Source: Alkalibacillus haloalkaliphilus (GTDB taxonomy: Bacteria; Bacillota; Bacilli; Bacillales; Alkalibacillaceae). Taken from it: a stretch of DNA of 64,000 nt. Below are positions 8,809 to 17,300 of this stretch, piece by piece. The translations under genes were made by a program, and so were the position numbers. The stretch is from the NCBI RefSeq assembly GCF_007991275.1, contig NZ_BJYA01000005.1:28873-92872 (forward strand), in the 5' to 3' direction. The notes under the pieces were generated by a model. That model had not been told where the DNA came from. It searched no databases and worked only from the letters and a program-made list of their open reading frames with translations. The first letter of the stretch is position 1; the number at the start of each line of letters is the position of its first letter.

Positions 8809-9222
8809 TTATTCCCCTTTATTTTGAACAATTGTTTCAAGTGCTTGTATACTACGAAATAGTCGAAATGCTGTCATTAAGCTTAACCATATTACAATAG
8901 GTGCAAGCCATTGCAAAAAAGCACCAAGTATCGAAATCAAGACTAAGAGGCCGATATACTTCAGTGAGGTAATCAACTCAATAAACAGAATCGAACCTTT
9001 CACTTCTTCTCGCTTCATAAAAGCCAACGTAATTACGATGATAAATAAAGCAAAGAATAAAATAAAAGAAACTAAATGCAATATGCTATAAGGAATCAGT
9101 TGATAGATTGGCTCAAACAAATCAATAGAATATCTTGAAGTTGATGACCAGATGAGTGCGAATAATACAATTAAAGTCGAAAAAAACATATCTTGGCTTA
9201 ACTTTACTGGTTTAATAGTCAT
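8809..9222 (-). CDS. Membrane protein, four predicted helices
   Basis: A 137-residue hydrophobic protein with about four membrane segments (roughly residues 12-30, 42-68, 80-103 and 104-122). No family is recognised. It is the first gene of a two-gene operon with the coiled-coil lipoprotein, two bases apart, which suggests the two work together at the membrane. The ATG has AGGTG upstream. Confidence 0.6.
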   Translation of the reverse strand: MTIKPVKLSQDMFFSTLIVLFALIWSSTSRYSIDLFEPIYQLIPYSILHLVSFILFFALFIIVITLAFMKREEVKGSILFIELITSLKYIGLLVLISILGAFLQWLAPIVIWLSLMTAFRLFRSIQALETIVQNKGE

Positions 9223-9250
9223 TTTTTACACCTCAAATACTCTTAAAATA

Positions 9251-9272
9251 AAAAGCTCGCTATACGCGAGCG
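9251..9272 (-). terminator. Terminator of the CXXC membrane protein gene
   Basis: GCTCGC pairs with GCGAGC around a 5-base loop; on the minus strand it is followed by TTTTTATTTT just after the stop at 9280. Confidence 0.75.
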
Positions 9273-9279
9273 TAAGTGT

Positions 9280-9579
9280 TTACCATAATGGTTCGTGTTT
9301 ATTAGATAATTGTACTGAATAAGGGATGATAAAAATAAAAATGGTCGCGATTAAAAGCCCTGAAGTGATCGTCGTGACAGTGCTAATATCAATCAACGGG
9401 CGGATTAAAATAAACGCGGAGACAATTAAAATACCAACCATACCTATTTTTATATCACGGTATGTAGGATATTGGGTTTCACCACATGTTGCACACTCTT
9501 TTCCAGTTAAACGTTTAAAACTTACTTTAAACGCATCAAACCAACCCCATTGTTCACCGCATGCTTGACATTTAGGCAC
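9280..9579 (-). CDS. CXXC-20-CXXC zinc-ribbon membrane protein
   Basis: A 99-residue protein with an N-terminal zinc ribbon (CQAC at residues 4-7 and CATC at 29-32) followed by two membrane segments. This fits the small Bacillales family called cxxc_20_cxxc, whose function is unknown. The GTG start at 9579 has GGAGGGG upstream. It is a single gene ending in a strong hairpin. Confidence 0.75.
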   Translation of the reverse strand: MPKCQACGEQWGWFDAFKVSFKRLTGKECATCGETQYPTYRDIKIGMVGILIVSAFILIRPLIDISTVTTITSGLLIATIFIFIIPYSVQLSNKHEPLW

Positions 9580-9647
9580 TTGAACCCCTCCAACACATTA
9601 ATATCTATTAATATTTTAACATAATATTCTATTATTTGGTAAAGGTT

Positions 9648-11012
9648 TTAACGCTGTTCAAATGCATTTCCAACTTGAAGTAAGAGCTTTTCTGTTAAAT
9701 GATTGCTCATCAATTGTAAACCTAGAGGTAATCCTGCTGATGTTCTTCCCATTGGAATTGATAGACTTGGGATTCCCGTCGCTGCTGCTGGAGCTGTAAA
9801 TGGCATATAGTCTTTTATTATTTCTTGATTTTGACTAATCCAATCTTCTTTAAATCGCGGCGCTGGATAAGGGGTCATTGGTGTTGCGATTAAATCGACA
9901 TCTTCAAAAGCTTCTTGAAATGCCTCATTTAAACTTCTGCGCACTTGTTGTGCTGTCACGTATTGTGGGGATGTCGTTAATGTACCTGTATTAAAGAAAA
10001 TTCGAACGTCACTCGCGAAATCTTCTGGCTGATGACGTAATCGATTGTAATGATAACTTGAACCTTCACCGATTGTTACTAAGTAGCCTGCATATGAAGC
10101 CATATCAAGCTTAGGAATCTCTATTTCGATTACTTCGGCCCCCATATTTTCTAACGTTGCTAACGCTGATTGAAAGGTATTGATTACTTCAGGCTCTGAA
10201 CGGTCTATAAAATATCTAGGTACACCAATTTTGACACCGTCTATACCTTTATTTAAGTGCTTGTAATAATCTGGGACAGGCGCTTTAATACTGCCAGGGT
10301 CATCAGGATCATACCCTGCCATATACGTTAACATGATTGCTAAATCACTAACAGATCGTGCCATTGGTCCGGCATGATCCATCGACCAAGCCAATGGTGC
10401 AACACCATATCCACTCACTAAACCATAAGTCGGTTTCAATCCATACGTTCCAGTTAACGCAGCTGGCACACGAATTGAGCCAAAAGTATCTGTTCCTGTT
10501 GCGAGTGTTGATAAACCTGCTGCTAAAACTGCAGAGCTACCACCACTAGAGCCTCCAGGGGTACGTTGTAAGTCCCACGGATTCCTCGCATCACCATAAA
10601 ACGGGTTCGTATTCGTCAGGCCACCGCCAAATTCATGCATGTTTAACTTCCCAGTCATAATACCACCAGCACACTGCAATTTTTCGACGGCTGTTGCTGT
10701 ATAGTCTGGAACAAAATCTTGAAGAATTTCCGAACCAACTGTCGTGCGAACACCTTTTGTATAATAATTATCTTTTATACCAATTGGAATGCCGTGAAGA
10801 GGTCCTTTGTACAAACCATTCATAATTTCATTTTCAGCATGTCTAGCTTGATTGAGCGCTTGTTCTTCTAAGATGGTAATATAAGCATTCACTTCAGGGT
10901 CGACTTCATCGATCTGATTCATAATACTTTGCATCAACTCGACTGGAGATAATTGCTTCTCTTCAATTAGCGGGGCTAACTCACTAGCTGTCATCGAATA
11001 TAATTCAGTCAT
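9648..11012 (-). CDS. Amidase signature family hydrolase (AtzE/GatA-like)
   Basis: A 454-residue amidase with the Ser-cisSer-Lys triad: Lys80 in GIKDN, Ser155 in GGSSGGSS, and the nucleophile Ser179 in TFGSIRVPA. The spacing matches GatA. It should hydrolyse a C-N amide or carbamoyl bond in the cytoplasm. Its start overlaps by eight bases the small upstream gene at 11005, which looks like an AtzG-type partner. That pairing is known for the carboxybiuret hydrolase AtzE-AtzG, so an amidase that needs a small GatC-like subunit is suggested. It is not part of a gatCAB operon here. The substrate is unknown. Confidence 0.85.
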   Translation of the reverse strand: MTELYSMTASELAPLIEEKQLSPVELMQSIMNQIDEVDPEVNAYITILEEQALNQARHAENEIMNGLYKGPLHGIPIGIKDNYYTKGVRTTVGSEILQDFVPDYTATAVEKLQCAGGIMTGKLNMHEFGGGLTNTNPFYGDARNPWDLQRTPGGSSGGSSAVLAAGLSTLATGTDTFGSIRVPAALTGTYGLKPTYGLVSGYGVAPLAWSMDHAGPMARSVSDLAIMLTYMAGYDPDDPGSIKAPVPDYYKHLNKGIDGVKIGVPRYFIDRSEPEVINTFQSALATLENMGAEVIEIEIPKLDMASYAGYLVTIGEGSSYHYNRLRHQPEDFASDVRIFFNTGTLTTSPQYVTAQQVRRSLNEAFQEAFEDVDLIATPMTPYPAPRFKEDWISQNQEIIKDYMPFTAPAAATGIPSLSIPMGRTSAGLPLGLQLMSNHLTEKLLLQVGNAFEQR

Positions 11013-11196
11013 ATATAATCACATCCGGATCAACGACAACCATTGGAACTTCCTCATGTATTCCTGGATGATCATCAACGGCCAGTTGCAATTCATAAAT
11101 CGTGTTTAGCATGTGCTGAATATATGGAACATCTTCTCGTATAACTGGAATGCCTTGTAACGCTAGCCCTTGTGGGACTATGTAGGCTGTGTCCAT
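11005..11196 (-). CDS. AtzG-like/DUF4089-type small amidase partner
   Basis: A 63-residue protein with a helix-rich centre (GIPVIREDVPYIQHMLNTIY) and a C-terminal VDPD segment. The layout resembles AtzG/DUF4089 proteins, which are GatC-like and wrap around an AtzE-type amidase. The match rests on pattern and gene order only. It is the first gene of the pair and overlaps the amidase by eight bases. Its start has GAGGAGG upstream. Confidence 0.6.
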   Translation of the reverse strand: MDTAYIVPQGLALQGIPVIREDVPYIQHMLNTIYELQLAVDDHPGIHEEVPMVVVDPDVIIYD

Positions 11197-11289
11197 ATTT
11201 ATTTTCCTCCTCTATACAATCTAGGTTAATAACACTGTATGAAAAACCTAGTTGAATGTGAGGAGGTGTTTATTACTAATGAGGATGGG

Positions 11290-11471
11290 TAATTACCGAA
11301 TAGCGGTGGATAATTGCCGAATAGAAGTTTTTATTACCGAATAGCGGCGGATAATTACCGAATAGAAGTTTTTATTACCGAATAGCGGTGGATAATTACC
11401 GAATAGAAGTTTTTATTACCGAATAGCGGTGCATTATTACCGAATAGCAGCCATTAATTACCGAATAGAAA
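11290..11471 (-). repeat. Phased direct-repeat array, family A (nine copies)
   Basis: Nine cores of CCGAATAG within TAATTACCGAATAG start at 11296, 11317, 11337, 11358, 11378, 11399, 11419, 11440 and 11461. Steps alternate 21 and 20 bp. Two unit types alternate, one followed by CGGYGGA and one by AAGTTTT. Read on the minus strand the core is CTATTCGGTAAT. The array lies just past the end of the NUDIX gene and upstream of the amidase pair. Confidence 0.95.
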
Positions 11472-11482
11472 GCTCTAAAATA

Positions 11483-12007
11483 TTATTTAGCTGAAAGCCG
11501 CTCCCAATCTTGCAATACACTCCAAGACATTTGAGGCTCACCTTCATTTGAAAGCATCGCGCCAACATAGATTTCCTCATCATATTGACCAATATCCTCA
11601 TAATGCATCACCAACTCACGAATCGCTTCTGTAACGTTTTCATCTTTAAGGCGAGCACTTGGAATCCAATTTAACTCGCCTTCATCGCTTTCGACCACGT
11701 CTACATTGGATTGAAGCTTGCCGAAATAAATGAACTGTATATAAATGTGATCATTTTTCATTCGATGCACGACATATTTATGTGTTAAGTCGCTAACTTG
11801 GTTTTGCTCAATGCCTGTCTCTTCATAAATCTCACGTAAGCAAGCTGATTGAGGATCATTCATTTCCCCAGTTTCCATATGACCACCAATCGGCACGCGC
11901 TTACCGGCTAAAAATTTAGCGTCAGTTTTTTTCTGTAATAATAAAACTTCATCATTCTCATTGAACAAAAATGCTGCGGCAAATTGCTTTAACTTCACTT
12001 CGATCAT
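11483..12007 (-). CDS. NUDIX hydrolase
   Basis: A NUDIX pyrophosphohydrolase of up to 174 residues. The box is seen as [20 protein letters not shown] followed by YEETGI (about residues 42-66); it is two residues longer than the standard G-x5-E-x7-REUxEExGU spacing. It probably cleaves a nucleoside diphosphate derivative or damaged nucleotide. The ATG overlaps the stop of nos as ATGA, so the two are co-translated. A GTG three codons later is better spaced from AAGAAGG and could be the true start. The link with nitric oxide synthase could mean cleaning of nitrosated nucleotides, but that is inference. Confidence 0.85.
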   Translation of the reverse strand: MIEVKLKQFAAAFLFNENDEVLLLQKKTDAKFLAGKRVPIGGHMETGEMNDPQSACLREIYEETGIEQNQVSDLTHKYVVHRMKNDHIYIQFIYFGKLQSNVDVVESDEGELNWIPSARLKDENVTEAIRELVMHYEDIGQYDEEIYVGAMLSNEGEPQMSWSVLQDWERLSAK

Positions 12008-13089
12008 CCTTCTTTAAACGGCTTACCTTGGTAAAAGTAATTCGGCTTCACAATCTCATTACTATAAGGCTTATGAAAAATATGCGTTGTCGCTGGTGAA
12101 ACGGGTGGGATGAGCCACGTCCATTTTCCAGTTACATCACGCTTTTCGCTTGCTTCTTTTTCTTCAAACTTTTTAAACTGTTGTGCAGCCGTATGATGAT
12201 CGACTATGCTGACACCAGTTTCTTTAAAAGAATGAAGTACAGCTGTATTTAATTCGAGTAACGCCCGGTCTTTCCATAGTGTCGATTGACGTTTAACATT
12301 TAACCCCATATATTCAGCGATCGTCGGTAACATATCATAACGGTACTCATCGGCGAAGTTTCGTGCACCGATTTCAGTTCCCATATACCAGCCGTTAAAT
12401 GGTGCAGCTGGATAAGTAATCCCACCAACGTCAAGTGACATATCTGAAATGATCGGAACAGCATACCATTGTAAACCGAGATCTGAAAACCACTCATAAT
12501 CAGGGTGTTGAATCGGCACTTCTAATAAGACATGTTCAGGAATCTCAAACCATTTCGGCTCATTGCCATTAACTTGGGTGACGAGCGGTAAAATATCAAA
12601 GTGACCATATTTCGGCTTCCAACCAAGTTCAATACAAGCGTTCGTGAACTCGATTGAATCGGAATCACCAATAATACCTTGCTCGGTTTCATAACCTGCG
12701 TAGCGAATAAGTTGATGGTTCCAAATGCGAACCTTCTGACCTTGTTTCAATTGTGGGAAAACAGAAATCGTTGAACGAATGCGGCCACCGTTCGTCGCAA
12801 AATCAATGTGTTCAACTAACGCTTGAAAGATAGCTTCTTCTGTTTTTAAATGCCTTTGATCTCTAACATGAAGCTGATCCCAAAACAGTCTACCAATACA
12901 ACGGTTACTGTTACGCCAGGCTACTTTTGCTCCATATTCTAACTCTTCATATGTTTGTTCATAAAAGCCTTTTTCAATGATTGCTTGCTCAACTTCTTCG
13001 ATCCGACGTAACGCTTCGTCTTCAGTTTTGCCAAGCTCGTAATAAGTATTTATAATAAACTCGCGTGCTTCTTGACGCATTTGTTCCAT
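12004..13089 (-). CDS. nos: Bacterial nitric oxide synthase oxygenase
   Basis: A haem enzyme of 361 residues that oxidises L-arginine to nitric oxide and citrulline; the bacterial form has only the oxygenase domain and borrows a reductase. The haem-thiolate Cys64 lies in [11 protein letters not shown]. The substrate-pocket region is [14 protein letters not shown] with its conserved Glu, and the pterin-side region includes [10 protein letters not shown] near the C-terminus. The length matches Bacillus NOS. It forms an operon with the NUDIX gene (ATGA overlap). Its ribosome site GAGGTGA is buried in a perfect 14-bp leader hairpin, suggesting translational control. Confidence 0.96.
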   Translation of the reverse strand: MEQMRQEAREFIINTYYELGKTEDEALRRIEEVEQAIIEKGFYEQTYEELEYGAKVAWRNSNRCIGRLFWDQLHVRDQRHLKTEEAIFQALVEHIDFATNGGRIRSTISVFPQLKQGQKVRIWNHQLIRYAGYETEQGIIGDSDSIEFTNACIELGWKPKYGHFDILPLVTQVNGNEPKWFEIPEHVLLEVPIQHPDYEWFSDLGLQWYAVPIISDMSLDVGGITYPAAPFNGWYMGTEIGARNFADEYRYDMLPTIAEYMGLNVKRQSTLWKDRALLELNTAVLHSFKETGVSIVDHHTAAQQFKKFEEKEASEKRDVTGKWTWLIPPVSPATTHIFHKPYSNEIVKPNYFYQGKPFKEG

Positions 13090-13093
13090 AACA

Positions 13094-13142
13094 AATCACC
13101 TCTATGGATCTCTAATAATGTTAGCGTACCATAGAGGTGATT
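13094..13142 (-). promoter_or_regulatory. Shine-Dalgarno-sequestering hairpin in the nos leader
   Basis: AATCACCTCTATGG (13094-13107) and CCATAGAGGTGATT (13129-13142) form a perfect 14-bp inverted repeat with a 21-base loop. In the nos mRNA the 3' arm contains AGAGGTGA, the ribosome site six bases before the ATG, and the 5' arm looks like the anti-Shine-Dalgarno end of 16S rRNA. A protein-binding operator is an alternative. Confidence 0.7.
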
Positions 13143-13188
13143 CGAAAAAGCTCAATAAATGTGAATAGACTCGTACAGATTTAAAATT

Positions 13189-14382
13189 CTACTCCTCTTT
13201 AGTCAAACTAAAAAATGCCACAAAACCAAGTAGTGACGTAACAAACATCACCGTTCCCATCGGTACAGCAGTCGTTTCATCTAAGCCGACAAGTGGTGAT
13301 ACCGCTGCACCTAATAATAATGGTAATGTACCTAATAAAGCACTGGCACTTCCCGCTCGGTTAGCTTGATGTTGCATCGCTAATGTAAACGTACTCGTTA
13401 ACACCATTCCCATCGCTGTCATGTAAATGAAAATCGGAATAACTAACGAAATGAGCGGCCCTTCTATGATCGTCATAACAATTAAAAACGACGTCATCGT
13501 CACGACAGTAATGACTGCAGTTTTAAGTAACGTTCGTTCATGGAATACACCCGCTAAACGACCAATGAGGAAACTTCCGATAATAATACCAAGTCCATTT
13601 ATACCAAAGAGCACACTAAAGACTTGTGGTGACACACCGTAAATATCTTGGTACACAAATGGCGTACCAGCCACATAGGCGAAACTACCGCCATGAATGA
13701 GTCCTAATGTTAAAGCATAACCGATAAATGTTTTGTCTTTAAATAAGCTGCTCATCGTTTTAACGGTACTACCTATTGAACTTGGAATCCGTCTTTCTTC
13801 TTCTAACGTCTCAGGTAATTTCCAAGCTGTAATGATGACAATGATAATCCCTAACAGACCTAAGAAGTAAAAGATCGTGTGCCAAGTAGCAAATGGAAAA
13901 GCTAAAATCACGCCACCAGCCATTGGTGCAAGCATTGGCGCTGTTGAGTTAATAACCATTAATAATGCGAAAAACTTCGTTAACTCTTTACCTGTAAACA
14001 CGTCACGAACTACAGCTCGAGATAAGACAATACCAGCAGCTGCTGTAAACCCTTGTAAGAAACGAGCTATGATTAACGTTGTAATATTAGGCGCAATTGC
14101 ACATAAAAAAGATGCTATCGCAAATAAAAATATACTAATTAATAATGGCTTCTTTCTCCCGCGCGCATCACTTATAGGACCGACGACAACTTGTCCTAAA
14201 GCAAGTCCAATTAAACACGTCGTCAGTGTTAATTGAACGAGTGAAGCACTCGCTTCTAAATCATTTGAAATACCCGGAAATCCCGGTAAGTACATATCAA
14301 TATTAAGAGGGCCTAATACAGCCAACATCCCGAGTAGGAATGCTAGACCAATTCTCTCTTTTCCTTTTGGGTTATGTAACAT
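13189..14382 (-). CDS. Bcr/CflA family multidrug MFS exporter
   Basis: A 12-helix major facilitator of about 397 residues in the Bcr/CflA drug:H+ antiporter group. Typical features are GPLNIDMYLPGFP in helix 1, GPISDARGRKKPLL in the helix 2-3 loop (motif A), and RFLQGFTAAAGIVLSRAVVRD in helix 4-5. It should export small toxic compounds. The ATG at 14382 lies nine bases after AAAGGTG; the earlier GTG is part of that ribosome site. No regulator gene adjoins it. Confidence 0.88.
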   Translation of the reverse strand: MLHNPKGKERIGLAFLLGMLAVLGPLNIDMYLPGFPGISNDLEASASLVQLTLTTCLIGLALGQVVVGPISDARGRKKPLLISIFLFAIASFLCAIAPNITTLIIARFLQGFTAAAGIVLSRAVVRDVFTGKELTKFFALLMVINSTAPMLAPMAGGVILAFPFATWHTIFYFLGLLGIIIVIITAWKLPETLEEERRIPSSIGSTVKTMSSLFKDKTFIGYALTLGLIHGGSFAYVAGTPFVYQDIYGVSPQVFSVLFGINGLGIIIGSFLIGRLAGVFHERTLLKTAVITVVTMTSFLIVMTIIEGPLISLVIPIFIYMTAMGMVLTSTFTLAMQHQANRAGSASALLGTLPLLLGAAVSPLVGLDETTAVPMGTVMFVTSLLGFVAFFSLTKEE

Positions 14383-14459
14383 AGATGTATACACCTTTCT
14401 AACTCTAGCTGTCTATTATTCAAATTTTTACTAGTCTATCATAGCACAACAAAATAAAA

Positions 14460-14485
14460 AAGGCTGATTATTAAAAATCAACCTT
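14460..14485 (-). terminator. Terminator overlapping a lipoprotein stop codon
   Basis: On the minus strand AAGGTTGATT pairs with AATCAGCCTT and is followed by a T-run. The 5' arm is also the last codons and near the stop of the lipoprotein gene. Confidence 0.75.
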
Positions 14486-14926
14486 AACCAATCGTTTAAT
14501 TTCTTCTATTAATGCTTTCTGTGCATCAACTGTCACACGCGGTTCCCATTCTTGGTCAACATCTTCAAAGTAGAAAGCTATCTTGCCATCTGTAAAAGCG
14601 ACAAAGTGATAAGACGGCACATCTCCTGATTCCATTTGTTCATCATTAAATGTAAACATATAGTAATCTTCTTTTCTTAGCTTTTCAGCTACATCGTCCA
14701 CTTCATGTTCAACAACTGATAAGCCTTTAACTTTTTCTAAGACGGATTGCGCTAGCTCTTGATCAGTTACGCCTTTAGATAAATTCGGGTCACTTCTGTT
14801 CTCAATAACCTTACTTACTACGAGGTGCTCAGCAAAATCAACCTCACTTAACGTAATGGTTTCTTCAGGTGCTTCATTACAAGCCGATAATAAAAAGATT
14901 AATAGAAACAAGCCAAAAACTTTCAT
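14471..14926 (-). CDS. Small lipoprotein of unknown function
   Basis: About 151 residues with a signal peptide ending in LLSAC and an acidic soluble domain. No family is recognised. The ATG at 14926 is nine bases after AGAAGGG; the in-frame TTG three codons earlier is too close. It follows the Bax-inhibitor-like gene at 14941 on the same strand with a small gap and could share its transcript. Its own terminator overlaps the 3' end of the coding region. Confidence 0.6.
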   Translation of the reverse strand: MKVFGLFLLIFLLSACNEAPEETITLSEVDFAEHLVVSKVIENRSDPNLSKGVTDQELAQSVLEKVKGLSVVEHEVDDVAEKLRKEDYYMFTFNDEQMESGDVPSYHFVAFTDGKIAFYFEDVDQEWEPRVTVDAQKALIEEIKRLVKVDF

Positions 14927-14940
14927 AGAATACAACCCTT

Positions 14941-15678
14941 CTATTTTCTCGCTTTAATTTTGGCTAGTAAGCGAAGAATTTCTAAATACAACCAGATAAT
15001 CGTCACCATTAAACCAAAGGCACCATACCATTCCATATACTTGGCTGCTTGTTGATTCGCTTTTCGTTCAATGAAATCAAAGTCGATCACTAAATTCAGT
15101 GCTGCAACGATAACGATTACAACACTAATTACAATTCCAAGTGGTGTAGCATCGTGTAAATGCGGGACTTGAAAACCGACAAATCGACCAATAAACGAAA
15201 TAATGTAAGCTAAGAAGATTGCACCTGTTGCAGCAAAAACACCTAATCTAAATTTATCTGTCACACGAATGATTCCTAATCGATAAACGATTAACATCGC
15301 CAATAACGTCATAATAGTTAAAAATGCGGCTTGAAAGACGATTCCATCATACATGGCTTCATAATGGGCCGAGATAAACCCTAAACTTAAACCCTTCAAC
15401 AATACATAGATAGGGGCTGTTACTGGTGAAAAGCGAGGAACAATAGCTGTTAAGATAGCAACACCTAAAGCCGCAATCACCGCGATCATTATAAATCCAC
15501 CTAATGTTTGAGAGTCTTGCTGATACTGGTGCCAACTATATGTAGCAGTTATTAAAAGTAGCAATGCTAAAATTAACGTCTTTTGTACAGTTCCGTTAAT
15601 CGTCATGACCTCATCTGAGAATCGTGCTTGATTGTTTGAAAATGTTTTGTCTTGTAAAGTTGGATTTCCTACCCTCAT
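14941..15678 (-). CDS. Bax inhibitor-1/YccA-like membrane protein
   Basis: A 245-residue protein with a soluble N-terminus (about 30 residues, RVGNPTLQDKTF) and seven predicted membrane helices, in the arrangement of the YccA/Bax inhibitor-1 group that carries NPTL near its start. Family members affect ion leak and membrane protease control, but the function in Bacillaceae is not settled. GAGG precedes the ATG. It lies upstream of the small lipoprotein gene and downstream of a 61-residue membrane protein, all on one strand. Confidence 0.75.
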   Translation of the reverse strand: MRVGNPTLQDKTFSNNQARFSDEVMTINGTVQKTLILALLLLITATYSWHQYQQDSQTLGGFIMIAVIAALGVAILTAIVPRFSPVTAPIYVLLKGLSLGFISAHYEAMYDGIVFQAAFLTIMTLLAMLIVYRLGIIRVTDKFRLGVFAATGAIFLAYIISFIGRFVGFQVPHLHDATPLGIVISVVIVIVAALNLVIDFDFIERKANQQAAKYMEWYGAFGLMVTIIWLYLEILRLLAKIKARK

Positions 15679-15705
15679 TTGTGAAGCCTCATTTCTACTA
15701 ATATA

Positions 15706-15891
15706 TTAATTTTTCTTCATCACAAACTTTCGGATGAATGCGCCGATGAAAATACCTGCTAAAGCTACAATCATAAGTTGACCGAAAAAGCCAAGGTCCG
15801 CTTCATCACTTCTCCATAAGTCATAAATGAAATAAATAATAAATATACCTAAAATGATCGGCAACCAAACGAACAAAAATTTCTTCCACAT
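15706..15891 (-). CDS. Small two-helix membrane protein
   Basis: A 61-residue protein with two membrane segments (about residues 4-24 and 35-53) and a basic tail FIRKFVMKKN. No family is recognised. It is probably co-transcribed with the Bax-inhibitor-like gene 27 bases downstream. The ribosome site is AGGAGGG. Confidence 0.6.
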   Translation of the reverse strand: MWKKFLFVWLPIILGIFIIYFIYDLWRSDEADLGFFGQLMIVALAGIFIGAFIRKFVMKKN

Positions 15892-15967
15892 ATGTATTGG
15901 CCCTCCTACGTCTATTACTTTAACTAAACATCATTTTATCATATAAATAAAAAATAAAGCAGAAGGA

Positions 15968-16495
15968 TTATTCGTAAGTTCCTTCTGCTTCTGGTAAAGC
16001 TCGGTATGCTTCATGTGACATAATAACATCTTCGTGCAAGTAATTCGTAAACTCGATTAATTCCATTAATTCATCTGTCAAACAATTGTTAGTCGTCCAT
16101 TCAACTGAATGTTCATCCCCATTTACTTTAATGTCGAGCAAATGAGTTGTGTAAGGATTACTACTACATTGTGTACCATCAACCGCTTCTCTAGTTAATT
16201 CATCTGGTGTTTCTAATATGTCCGATTCCCGCATCTTGTCATAAATATCTTCCTTTTCCTGATCGTTAATTACTAAAACGGTTGAGACTTCACCATCGTC
16301 ATTTAAATCCTTCGTATAAAGGTCATCAAATGTATTCAATTCATGTCTTTCCTCAAAACCATACTGATAAACAAAATCAAAGTCATCAGGCATTTGAGTT
16401 GGAAGGACAGCATCCTCTCCCCCTCCACCATTAGTCCCCGATGAACACCCAACTAAACATAAACAAACCGACACAAATATTATAGTTCGCTTCAT
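15968..16495 (-). CDS. Acidic lipoprotein of unknown function
   Basis: A 175-residue lipoprotein. The signal peptide ends in CLVGC (Cys17), followed by a Ser/Gly-rich tether and an acidic domain. That domain has two further cysteines (QCSSNPY and NNCLTDEL) that could form a disulfide outside the membrane. No family is recognised. Its high Asp/Glu content fits a halotolerant organism. Confidence 0.6.
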   Translation of the reverse strand: MKRTIIFVSVCLCLVGCSSGTNGGGGEDAVLPTQMPDDFDFVYQYGFEERHELNTFDDLYTKDLNDDGEVSTVLVINDQEKEDIYDKMRESDILETPDELTREAVDGTQCSSNPYTTHLLDIKVNGDEHSVEWTTNNCLTDELMELIEFTNYLHEDVIMSHEAYRALPEAEGTYE

Positions 16496-16618
16496 CGCAC
16501 GCCGCCTTTATTTATTACATTATAACTATAGAAATATAAGCCTCTTTACCTACTTCAACATAATTAAACAAATTTCCTTCTCAAAAAAATAAAATTGTAT
16601 AATTTTTCTATTTATTAA

Positions 16619-16647
16619 AAAATGAGCCTTTTTCTAGGCCCATTTTT
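16619..16647. terminator. Terminator-like hairpin
   Basis: AAATGAGCC pairs with GGCCCATTT apart from one mismatch, flanked by A and T runs. It lies after the minus-strand gene at 16719-16934. Confidence 0.6.
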
Positions 16648-16718
16648 CACAATTACAATAATATTCTTCGTAACGAACCTCTTTAATAAAGGTCGGTGTC
16701 TTTGTCGTTAAACAAACT

Positions 16719-16934
16719 TTAATTACTCGTTCTTTTTCTAATTAAATCAACTATGTAAAGGATACTGCCAACAAAACCAGCTCCCCAGAAAAACAAACTA
16801 GCAAGCTGATACTGACCAAGCCATAGCGTATAGTACACTTCTAATATGACAAAACCGGCGACACCAACAATTAATAATGCAAGTCCAACAACACCGTAAT
16901 TTTTCTCTGGTTTTAAAAAATCAAACATAGTCAT
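16719..16934 (-). CDS. Small two-helix membrane protein
   Basis: 71 residues with two membrane segments (about 13-32 and 43-62), ending in a basic LIRKRTSN tail. No family is recognised. AAGGAG lies five bases before the first ATG. It is followed by a terminator-like hairpin. Confidence 0.55.
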   Translation of the reverse strand: MTMFDFLKPEKNYGVVGLALLIVGVAGFVILEVYYTLWLGQYQLASLFFWGAGFVGSILYIVDLIRKRTSN

Positions 16935-16994
16935 AGATGCTCCTTACTTTAGTCTATCAAAAGCGTACCACAACGCATGACACGACACTAGCAT

Positions 16995-17195
16995 TTACCC
17001 GTTGTTACGTTCTTTTTCTAACTGATCGACGCGTTCTTTTAATCCTTTAACTTCGTTGTTCCGTTTAAAGAAAACGACAACTAGTCCGATTAATACAGCT
17101 AGAAAGGCAATTAGAAATACTAACATAATGATCTGAAATACCATATCAGCCGTTGAAAATCCTACTGTTGCTAATTGATTAATAAATAAGTTCAT
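16995..17195 (-). CDS. Small membrane-anchored coiled-coil protein
   Basis: 66 residues: one membrane helix (about residues 18-43) followed by a basic-acidic coiled coil, NEVKGLKERVDQLEKERNNG. This gives a single-pass protein with a cytoplasmic coil. Function is unknown. A strong GAGGAG-type site precedes the ATG. Confidence 0.6.
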   Translation of the reverse strand: MNLFINQLATVGFSTADMVFQIIMLVFLIAFLAVLIGLVVVFFKRNNEVKGLKERVDQLEKERNNG

Positions 17196-17261
17196 AGGTC
17201 ATCTCCTCTTTTTGTTTTAATATAACATAAGAATAATTTACCAAAAAAAAGATTGAAAGCA

Positions 17262-17292
17262 AAAAACTTCCACCAATTCATAGCGGAAGTTC
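17262..17292 (-). terminator. Terminator
   Basis: AACTTCC pairs with GGAAGTT; on the minus strand it is followed by TTTTT just after the stop at 17301. Confidence 0.6.
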
Positions 17293-17300
17293 TCATCAAA

